A DNA stretch of 64,000 nt from Siphonodentalium dalli (lineage: Eukaryota; Mollusca; Scaphopoda; Gadilida; Siphonodentaliidae), in contig CP136061.1 of assembly GCA_032622095.1 (NCBI GenBank), positions 189,416,369-189,480,368 of the forward strand, in the 5' to 3' direction. Of this stretch, positions 11,601 through 23,600 are shown in pieces. The translations under genes were made by a program, and so were the position numbers. The notes under the pieces were generated by a model, which was given only the letters and a program-made list of their open reading frames with translations, made no database searches and had not been told where the DNA came from. The first letter of the stretch is position 1; every line of letters begins with the position of its first letter.

Positions 11601-14600
11601 TCGCCAAGGTATGGGTTAAACATCTGCCGATCGTGATCGGCCTCTCGTTTAAATTTATTTCTGCCCACTGACTGGCATAGTAAGCATGGGTTATTATAGG
11701 TTAGAAACATCTTAATTATTTTCCATAGGCGACAGTGTTAACTAGAAGTCCCGCTGGCCATGGGTTAAGCCTATTTGAACTTCAAGTGGTCAATTTTCCC
11801 TTAGAACGTCATCCTCGGCACCAGTCTGTGACAACAAACGCGCCCTTTTCGGTATTTTTTTCAAACGATTATCTTGCATTTCCACAACTACCCAATTTAC
11901 TGCACAAAAATCAGCAGCATAAAAATACCCATACCCCTTCCATAACTTCGGGATCCCACCAGACTCTTCCTGGACATCTAAATATACATCATCGCCATTT
12001 TTACGTAGGCTATAATTTTCTGTTCCCGGTTAGGAAAATTTTCCTTCAATCATTATCAACCAATCAGCAGCCAGATTTTTTTTTTATGCTGCCTAGAGTT
12101 TCCCTACACAAATTCAAGAAGTGTAACTATATAATTAGTTGCTTGTAACCTATAATTGTAAGGAGAATCGAACTTTGATCGTGTAAACCGCGCCAATTCT
12201 ACAAAAAAAGCTTTACTGTGATACAATAGAAATACAGGAGTCATTGGACATCCTATTACCTCCAGCGGTCCTTTAACCAACATACCCCGTTTTAAAATTA
12301 ACCAATTTTTTTGGTTAAGAAATAACACCGATAATAGCATCCTGATAACTCTAGAAGGACAGTTTAGCAGAAAAGATACTAATGTCTCGTGTCATGCATG
12401 CCACAGACATATATACTGCACAGTGTCGCATGTCCCATGTCCATCCACTCACTAATGGGAATATTATGACCACAAATGTGACCACACCCAAAATTCACGG
12501 TTTTTCATCATAATTTAATTTGTAAAATCCGACTCACGTGCATAATGCACATGATAGAAAGGCATATATAAGTTTTGAAAACTAGTTACGTATATCTACC
12601 ATACGCCTTAAGGAATTTATCTCATTTTGAACAGTACCATATTTAATTGGATTTGAAATACACCCCCCCCCCCCCCCCCCCCCTCAAAATTTCACCATCC
12701 CACGATGATTTGGTTCAATGATAGGCGGATGTCCCTTTAAATTTCAGTACTTTTTAGGAGTTTGAGTCGAATTCCTATTAGAGAAACTTCTATCACCTCG
12801 ATCGTGTTATTTTGAACATTAAAGGTCCACCCATATGCACAAAATGGATGATTTTCAGAAAATTACGCCTCCGGAAAAAGTTGAAGTTCTGGCGACAGAG
12901 GGTTAATAATTGTCTCAAATAATCTGAAAATGTGTCGGTAGGCGTAAAAATACAATAGCTCAACAAAACAACACAGTCTGTGTTTATCAGTGCTTTCAAA
13001 TTCGCTGCGCTGAACGATATTTGAAAAATATGAATTTTATGCCTATAGGTTACAAACATCTAATTATTTTCCATAGGCGACAGTGTTAACTTGAAGTCCC
13101 GCCGGCCATGGGTTAAGCCTATTTGAACTTCCAAGTGGTCAATTTTCCCTTAGAACATCATTCTCTGCACCAGTCTATGACAACAAACGCGCCCTTTTCG
13201 GTATTATCAAACGATTATCTTGCATTTCCACAACTACCCCATTTACAGCACAAAAATCTGCAACATAAAAATACCCAAACCCCTTCCATAACTTCGGGAC
13301 CCCACCTGACTCTTCCTGGACATCTAAATATACATGATCGCCATTTTTACATAGGCTATGATTTTCTGTTCCCGGTTAGGGAAATTTCCCTCAATCACTT
13401 TGGTAATTCTCGTCGAATCTTGGGGCCTGTGTATTGTTGTCCGGTTTGCATATATAGCTACCATCGCAATGGCATAGCAAGGGGAAAAACTCTTATCTTG
13501 CAGGGTTACTTACTGTGCAAAGGTCAATATCCAACTTCATGCTTTTGTCAAATTATTTCTTCACATTTGACCAATAAACTTGTGGTTTTGGACAGCCTGT
13601 GGACACCTGATAGTTATTGTTGCCTATGGTCTTTTGTTGAATACCCACACATACACCGTTGTATTAAGCTACTATTCGATATTTGAAACATGCCTAATTT
13701 CCATGTGACAGTTTCATATTTTTTACTGATTTGGCCAATCCAAAATCGAAATAAAATGGTCCAACGCAGGCCATTTTTTTTTATGCTGCAATGCCTGAGA
13801 ATCAAAACCTTTTTGTTTGGCCTTATGATTCTATTGAAATTATTAATGCCTCCCCAAGTTGTCATTGACACTTTCATTAATTATCTGATGGTCAACTTTG
13901 TGTCCCTGTTAATATTTACAGGTGCTCACATCGAAGTCATGTTCCGAGGAAGGTTTGGAAGATGCAACTAACCTGTTGCTACAACTGTCCTTTGCCAACA
14001 ATCCGACTCGATCATCAGTATTAAGTCTACTGCTGTCTGGTGCTAAGGAATTAGGTCAAACAGTCCGCAGCCGTATCAGGTAAATCCTTATCTTCAAATC
14101 TAGACTCGGTGCTGTTAACCCCTGAAAAAAATGAGCAAGAATAACCAAGACACATTCAAAATATTCACATTTATTGGGAGTTATTTGTTTAGACTTATGT
14201 TATTTTATTGCGAGTACTTGTTTTCGGTCGTGGCATTGTTGATTACCGACAAGGATGATTCTGGATTATGTACCTATGAAATTATGTTCCAATATTACTG
14301 TACATACCGTGATCGTTAAAGTCTAAATCAACTGGGAGGAAGGTCATTATTGGTGGTCGATATCTACAAAGAAAAGTTTGGGCACCCAAACTCCGGACTC
14401 CTAACCTAGTATAACCAGGCTGGAAATAGGCCTAGATCAGCCCCTGCCTGAGTTGTCTTGGCTGCTTCAATTGAATTAGATACTTTGGCTAAACCAAATA
14501 GAATTTTTTTTGGAATTACATGACAAGGTGGGGCAAAAAGCAAATATAATTTGTACATTGAAATGGGAAATTATCAGTGCCTAGTCACAGTAGAATCAAG

Positions 14601-17600
14601 AATTGTTTTTATTGAGCACACTACACGATCTCATGAAAATTATCAGAAATTGAGAAAAATAAAAAGCAGAAAAAAAGACAATCTGGCCGTCATATATATA
14701 TATATTTATTTTTTTTGGAGTTATTTTAATACATGGAATTGATTGGAAATGAAACAATTATCAATTTCCAAGAACCTATTGGGGACAAATTGTATATCCT
14801 CTTTTTCTTAATTATATTATGAGTGACTTATATTTTCAAGAATTTTTGTGGCAGGTGGGGTGGTTGATTTCTCCAATCGCTTTCTTCAAACAGGGCAGGG
14901 TACTTAACCGATCTGTTCACATTTGTTGTGGTGATATAAGGATTAACTGTCTTGTGGACTGTTTTTATGGAGATGTAACCGTGAGGTAAGTGGACATAAC
15001 TTGTGTAAAACCCGAAGGGTTTTACATACAACCTACACCCGAAGGGTTTTACATACAAGTTATGACCACTTACCTCACGGTTACATCTCCATAAAAATAG
15101 TCCACATGACAGTTAATCCTTATATAATTATATTTATATACATTTTGCGAAAAAGCCACTTTTGTAAATGTATTTAAATCGAAAAGTGTATCGTGACAAA
15201 AACAGCCCAAAATACCCAATAGCACCCTTGGCAAAAGTTAATAGGAACAATTTCTCTTCATATTGAAACCCGATGATGTATTAAGTCAATCCTGCGTGAG
15301 TCCAAATGCGCCCAAAACATTACGCGTTCGTCTTTCCAAACCCAATGACGTATCGATGGTGTTATGAGCCGTTGCGCATTCACCGAGAAATAACTGCAAC
15401 TAGCCTCGTGGGCGCCGACCAATCAGAATGCTGGATTTAGTGATGACAACACTTAGTATGTAAATATATTGGTATAACCGTAGGTATAAAAATCGTTGAA
15501 ACTTCTATTAATTTTTTTTTTCAATTTGTGCATTTATTTCTTTTAGGCAACTGTATGAAGAGATTGCAGAATTGCAGTTGGATTCCAAAGAAGAACCTGC
15601 TGATGATGATAGCAGGGATTCTGACAGTTTTGCAAATAATGTTTCCAAAGGAGTTATTCATGATAGGTGAGAAAAGAACAAAATGAAGTATTTGTATCAT
15701 GAAATCATGAAATGTAGTCCTCATCAAATTGACCCATAAATAAATAACATTTTGTTTGTTTCACCAATTATAGTAATTTATTTGATAACTTCAACAAATA
15801 TAATAATAAAAGGCAGTATATATTTAATTGACCCTTGTGACATGTGCATAGGTCATTTGGTTTATAATTTACAGTTAAGATAAATGTTTGGTTTGTGAAC
15901 ATTTAGCTATATAATGGTAGGTTGAAAAGTGTCCTCATGCATATTTAGCCAAAATGCTGATATTCAACACTTCAGTTTTGGGCTGAATTGGCAACTATAC
16001 CCTTCGTCGGAATAGCTAATTTGTAAAGTTAAATGCATTCATATTTCAGTTTACTGACAATGCAATCTATTTTGGAGCTGGAATTTATTCTCATGCTTAA
16101 CAATTGTCCACAACAGACATTCTGTAATAAAATGGTGTTTACACCATACCATCTTCATGCATTGAGGGAACATGTGTTATATTTTAGGTTCTCTGGTGCT
16201 AGTGTTGTAGTCAGCGCTCCAAAGAAACTGAAAAGTGGCCGAGAGCTGCAGGTTCCATCTATGACTAGGCTCACAAGTAAAACATCTAGTCAGCAATTTT
16301 TCCTCCGCATACTCAAAGTTATTATTCAGCTCAGGGCTGCTGTTAGGGTGGCATCAAAGAAATTGAAAAAACCAGGTGAGTTTCAATCAGTTGTTGAATC
16401 TTGGATGCCACATATAATTGTAATCTTTTAAATGATCTTTTGTAAATAGCCAGTAGTAAGCACTAGTAATAGGCCATGCTGCTTTGCACACAACTTGGTA
16501 GGAATAGTCTTCTTTCTTAGCAAAAATCTCCCAAACTACAGAAAAGTGAAAGTTTCCCAAAATTGCGGCCACTAAACAAGAGTAGACATTTGAATTATTG
16601 TATTTCAATCTCCCTCATCCATTACTCTCATTATTAGGCAAACTCCAATGTTGACAATGCATACATATCCTTTCTTTACTAAATAGATTCCCATATCATT
16701 TATAAAAGTATACATTGGAATTGTCTAGAATTCATCTGGAGGGATAACACAAAGGACAGACAAATTAATATATAATACATGTGCAGAAGCATTCCTATTG
16801 ATTGGTGAGAAATATTCAGATAATATTTGATCTCACGTGACTATCTAAGCCTAATCAACGCTTGTGATTGGTTACTTGACATTCACTATTATCGATAGTG
16901 TCGTCCACGACACGATAGTGGGCCTCCAAATTTTAGCACGCCCACTATCGCTTGGAAAATCCAGAAATCTATTTTTAGCATGCCTCTATTCCGGTGAGGT
17001 AATTTGAAAGTCATTTCCACCTCGCTGCAAAAGTTCAATATGTTTTTATCTGAAATGTCTTTGTAATCGACAACTAGAGCATAATAAATGATCGTAAGCA
17101 AATTCTTTGTTATTTGTGATGTTTTACCCATGTTTGATGTGGCGATTTATTATGTTCCTTTCTCCGCTGATCACAATATCACTTCGGTATTTTTGTCTAT
17201 TTCCTTAGTTCGCACTACTAAATTTTCTGAACGAATCTTCAGTTTGTTTTCGGTAAAAAAAAGTATTGTTTTGAACTGATGTCATTGTTTAACAACGACG
17301 TCTGTTTTCCATTGCTAGTCAAAATGGCAACTATAAGTCCTGAGGAAGAAAATTTCAGATTTGCCCAATTAGAAGCCTGGCAATTGAAGAAAATTTGACA
17401 AGCAAAGAAACAACAAAACTTTGCACTGAAAATTTTGAAATCGTTCTGCGATAAAATATAATAAATATTGCATGGCTTGTCGGTGACTATGCCAAAATAG
17501 TGATACTTGGTGGAGGAATATTCCTCCCCTCAGACCTAGGCTTGCCTCGATTTTGGATTTTCAAAATCGATTAATCAGTGGCTATAATAAACGATTAATC

Positions 17601-20600
17601 GATTTTTCAACCCATGAAATTAAATCTCAAATAGAGATTTAATTTGTAGTAAATAGATGCCTAAAAAGAGACTATTAAGAGGTGCGTCTGGTAAGTGTAA
17701 GATGGTAAGTATAACTCCCGTTTTACGGGCACCGCACGTTGGAAATGAAGGGCATTAGTTCTGAGAATTTGCTCCCATATAAATTCAAATGCCTCTATTA
17801 AACAATAATAACAAAATAATTACTCGTAGTTTATGAACTTTATGTAAGCACTAAGCAGATTCAGAAATCATTTTGATTAAACAAATTGAACGAAAAAAAT
17901 CGGAAAAATACTCCCAACTCTCGTCGGGCCACGTGCTTCGTGAGCCTGTTCGTGAATTTGGGATCGTGCATTAATTGAATTTGAAGTTCGGGATCGTGCC
18001 TTAATTCAAAGTCGGGAATCTCTCAATTCATTCGATTGTCAATACCCATAACCAATTGAAAACTTCAAAAGCGGAATAGCACGTGACCGCTGAACATCTG
18101 CTATCACGCGTGCCGCGGAGTATACACATGCGTCGGCACATTAAAGGAAAAACTGCCGTGACGTGAAACCAAGACGGAACTAGATTACTCTGTCGGCCCG
18201 ACCTCAAATGACGCCGCAACTGAAAGTTACATTGTCACAAATGTTTGCGTGGGTGGGTTTCTGGGTTAGATTAGTGCTGTAAATACGGTACAAAATATTG
18301 CCTCCTAAGTTGAGATAAGTTCTTTGCAAATATGCTGTATGCCAGCGTTCTTGTGTTGTATAATATGCATTGTTATTTGAACTAAAAAAGTCAATTTTCA
18401 AAATGAAAATCGATTAATCGGCACCACTGACGATTGTTCGATTATTTCCAAAATCGCGGCAAGCCTACTCAGACCACTATTTTGGCATAGTCACCTCCAA
18501 GCCATGCAATATTTATATAATAGATTCAACAAAGGGCCATAGAGTCATTATCTGAAAATTTCCTAAGGGAACTACTCCTTAATGATTATATAGTAAAGAA
18601 AGGAATTTGATGCATCACCCCCTATATAAGAACAAATTGAGAGCAAAACTGATTTGTACTTTTGTTTCTAGGTTATGGATCTGGTCGCATTGCTGAAGCA
18701 ATGGCTGCTCTCGAAGCTGAAGCAAATTCAATAATGGAAGAACTAGGTCACAGTGAGCAACTACTTAATCAGCTCACAGAATCAGTTGCGAGCTCGAATT
18801 CAACTCAACGCGACCAAATTCTCAATCAACTGGCCGAATCAGTCGGCAATACGGGACCATCTCAATCTGCCCAGAATGAACCCAGCAGCACAGCTTCAAT
18901 CTCTGCTGATATGACAAGTAGTGGAACAGCTGATCAAGCCAACAGTGATATAACTACCTCACAAACAAGCAGTGTATTGTCATCGGAACAGAATGCTCCG
19001 GAAACACCAATGGAAGTTGATTCGACAGGTAAGCAGTTACTTAATTCAGGGTGCACATTTTGTGTAGTGACAGTCATGTTGTAAGATGACTTGAGAATGT
19101 TTTCTTGTACTGTACTTTAGATATATTCAGAAAGGTGACTCATTCCTGATCTCTCATTTACAAACAGCAAAAGCATTTGTAAGTCCTTCCCATGAGACGG
19201 GTACTATTGTGCTTGGGCTCATCTGTGCTCGCGATTCCCTTTTTAGCTCAACTTTACAAAGTTAGCTGTTGCCATGGGTTGGTGTCCGTCATGCATCAAC
19301 AATTTCTTTCAGCACGCCATACAGGCCGCATCCCTCATCCGATCTTACCAAACTTCATATGTAGCTTCAGGGTGACCTATAGATGGAGCTATAAAACGTT
19401 TCGAATTTCTATGAAAAACCTGGCTGCCAGCAGCCATCTTGGTTTTCAAATTTAAATCCATCGCGCCACACCCTGCAGCCTGCATTTATTGGAGAATTGT
19501 TTTGAAACTTTACAGCCATGTTTAGGTTCACCTCATGGGAGCTATCAATTTGAATGACTTTTGATGAAAAACATGGCTGCCTCATGAAAAAAATTGAAAA
19601 TGCAACCATGTGTTTCAATGTACTTGGGTGATTTTTAGCTCACCTGAGACCAACTCTCCAGTGGAGCTATAGTCATCACTCCTCGTCCGTCCATTGGTCC
19701 ATCAACAATCATCTTCTCAGGGACCGACCTAGCCAGTCGCCATCACACAATTGGCATGTATATTTGTTATCCCGGTGCATAAAAGTTTATTAGTCGTGGA
19801 GTCTGGCGCGCATGTAATTTGACTTTCGTAGTTGACAACCAATGCCCATGGCATTGTAAAATGCTAAAGAAAGCAAAGAAACCACGTCCAGTTTGACCCA
19901 ACTACAAGGCTAAACGCGATACTTGAAAAACAAAGCAAATCGTCACTCAAGTCTGTGCCTTTTGGTTTAATTGAGAAATTTGATATTTGGCAGCATGCAC
20001 TTAATGGGATGTAACTCTAAATTAACTAAGTATATACTATGGCTGCGTAAACGCGAGTTCCGTTTCCATGTTGGTGGTATTCCGTGAACTCGAATCGAGC
20101 GCACCTCAAACATTATTAAATACTATTAGTACATACTTTTTTTCAAATTCACCGATGTTGCTGAATATATTTAGGTGACAAAATTATCCGAGATCACCAT
20201 TTTATAATGTACAAATATATATTTAAACTTTGTATTGCCTTGTTCAATGGCAAATAAAACCCGATCAAATCCTAGTACCGGAATTTTGTTTTTTTTTAAT
20301 AAATAAATTAAATTTTATTTTTAGAGTCACTCGATTCTAAGTATCAAAAGTTTGAACTCCTTCATGATGATAAATTGAGGGTCCAGATATTGAATGCTTC
20401 CAGTTTGATAAAGCATTTGATAAGTGGGTACATGCAAAGAACAGGAAAGTGTTAACATTACAAAAAACTACCAAAGAACACAAACCTGTAAATGTAAAAA
20501 TTACTGCTCTAATAATCAATCAGACTTTCTTTGTGTTGTTGTTTGAAGTTATATAATAAATTATTTCAGAGTTTATGTTTGTTTTGAATCATTAAAATCA

Positions 20601-23600
20601 AATGTTGAAATTCTGGCTCTCAAATGTGAAATCTGGCTCCAAAATTTGCCATATAGGCTTGTAAACTGGCTTCTGAAATATTATAGCTAGGTCGGTCCCT
20701 GTCTTCTCCAGAGACCAGAACCATAAGACAGAATGTGTTCATATTTGGTGTGGATGTTCCCGAGGTGACTCACATTCAGATTTGTTCAAAACGGCTTCTT
20801 CTCAAGAACCATCAGGCCGATTTTGCTTATATTTGGTATGGAGACGTCCTTGTGTGACTAGGATTCAAATTTGATCAAATTATTTCAAAATAATATTTTT
20901 GATTTTTTTTTTTAGATTGAACTCCTTGTTCAATTTAAGTGTCAGACATGTTTTGCCAAAATTTCCTGGTATTTAAGAATGGATTTTCTCAAAATCTGTC
21001 AGCAATTTCTCTGAAATTTGGTACAAGCGATTATTGTGATACAATATTTATACTGGAATCAGCTTGTTCGTCCGTCCATCAGTCTGTCCATGGACCCAAT
21101 TTTTACCAAGCTTTTTAGCTCACCTGAGACGAAGTCTCCGGTGGAGCTATAGTCATCACTCCTCGTCCGTCCGTGAACAATTCTTTGAACATCTTCTCCT
21201 CTGAAACCGTAATGCCGAATTGGTTCATATTTGGTGTGGATGTTCCCTAGGTGACTGTCATTCAGATTTGTTCAAATGAGGACACTGGGTCAAATAGTTG
21301 CGAAGCCAGGGCCATAACTCTGTAATTCTTACGACTTCTCAAATTTCATTTGGCCGAATGGGTTCATATTTGGTACAAAGGGTCCTTGGGGGGGACTGTT
21401 ATTCAGATTTGTTCAAATGAGGTCACTGGGTCGAATGTGGGCGTAGCCAGTGACATAACTTTAAAAAAAATAGTTTTTTGTCAAATTCAGATTTTTTGGA
21501 ATTTTCACCATACTCAAATTAACAAACAAAAAATTTATTTTTTAATCATTTTATAAAATTTTAAAAAAGTGACACCATTATAACATCTGCAGAGTTATGA
21601 AACTTTAATCTTCTGAAATTACAGAAATATTCCATTACCCATCCCCCCTCCCACATGGCCCAGACCCACCCCCACCATGCAGTGGCCTGCACCCAACCAA
21701 CATCCCTTCCAACAGATATCATTTCCAGCTTCCAACTTTAATACCTGTTCTATTAAAGTTGCAGATATCTCTTTGTGGATAAACAGAGAGAAACACAGGT
21801 CATTAATCTAGATTAGAATAATATGTCACTGACAGCTTGTATAAACATACTGCTAGCAATTTTAAACAAACTGCCTGAATTTAGTGTGTCTGACATTTGC
21901 AGAATGAGGTTCCCAGAGGGTGAATTTAGTGATGCTATCCCACACAGTGGGCTAGCATCACCAAATTCACCCTCTGATTTCCCTTCTAGGAAGTTTCTAT
22001 ATCCCCTAATTTGCAGAAGATAAAATTCATAATTGAGGTGCCCAATGGGTGAACATCAACTTCCAACTGGGGAACTTCAATCTTATCCTAGGTCTGCCAT
22101 AGCAGTTGAGGGCCTTAGCAGAATGAGGTCCACAGAGGGTGAATTTAGTGATGCTAGCCCACTGTGCAGGATAGTGTCACTAAAGTCACCCTCTGGTGGA
22201 CCTCATTCCGCAAATGACAGACACACTATCACACTATTTCAAGGCTTGATTGTACAATACATTGTGTTGCTTGAGGCCAGGCACATAACAATGTAGGAAT
22301 AGCACACTATTTGCAGGCTGCTTCTTTGGTGATTGTGATTCAGATTTGTTCAATCAGGGTCACCAGGTCAAGTAGGTGCAAGGCCAGCTACATTACTCTT
22401 TCTCTCCATAGTAATTCATGATGTGTCTTCTATGCAAGAATCAAATGGCCTATTTTGCTTATATTTGGTATGAAATTACCTTGGGTGACAGCTTTGTGAA
22501 AATGGGATCACAAAGTCAAATAAGGGCAGAGCCAGAGACTTAACTATTTCACTACATAGTAATTCTTAAAATATGTTTGCAAGAACTAGTTGGCAGCAAT
22601 GGCTTATTTAGCATGGAATGTTCTTCCATGACTGCAATTCAGATGGGGTCACCTGGTCAAATAGGGGCCAAACGAAGGACAGTTTCCCTCTTAACTCTTT
22701 CATCACGGCAGCCCGCTGTAGCGGCCAAATTAACAATTAGGCTTCATCACGGCAGCCCGCTGTAGTGGTCTATTATGTCAAACACAGGCATCCGCTTTTG
22801 AATCGCAAACATATGGCAATTAAAGTTTATCTAATGTGGGGGTATTCTGGAGCATAGACAGGAAATATATAAACTTGGTTTTATCTCAAAAATGTTATAG
22901 AAACGAGTTTTATTCCTTTCCAAACAGACATAGACAAGCAAACTAAATTTATAAACATATCCGGTGATAGTGATGGTGACGAGTTTTCTGAGGATGAATT
23001 CTTTGAGAATTTTAATGTTTGTGTATTTGATATATTGTGTGCAGTTAGTAAATATCCAGAAAACAGCTTGTCTCAGATGATAAAGATCATAGTGGAGACT
23101 AAATAGATTACTCTAACTCTAGCGATAATGAACTGTCTGACCTGGATTCAGAGCATGGAAGTAAAATAAGTAATTACTCTATAGTGGAGAATGTGACAGT
23201 GATTACAAGGATATGTGGAACATAATTGAAAACACAACTTGTTCATACATAAAGACCTATTTGTTGAGTTTATATACGTTTCCCCAGTTGATAAGGAATA
23301 CCTTCATTGATAATGCTACATTGGATAATGTTTGTATACACCACACCTGTAAAGGATGTATTCTACCTGTTGTCATGGCACAGTATATCACAGGTAAATG
23401 GACTATAGGTTCACAGAGGTTTAGTAGAACATGAACGTAAAACTATATTAGAGATGTAGTATTCATATTGCACCACAAATAACAGAAAACAAGATGTAAT
23501 AGGCGATTTTACGTAAATGTTACCGGTTCTCACCTGTTTTATACCTGTAATTACTTAACGAGAAAAATTGACAGTCACACAAACATAACCATTTGATACT

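Noticed and set aside
11695-13397. LTR retrotransposon bounded by the 355-bp direct repeats
   Set aside because: The repeats lack TG...CA ends, no target duplication or primer site is visible, and the 1-kb interior has no retroviral-type motif.
13123-13686. 187-codon + strand frame as a possible gene
   Set aside because: It starts within a direct repeat and runs into unique DNA. The other repeat copy does not keep the frame and no motif is recognisable.
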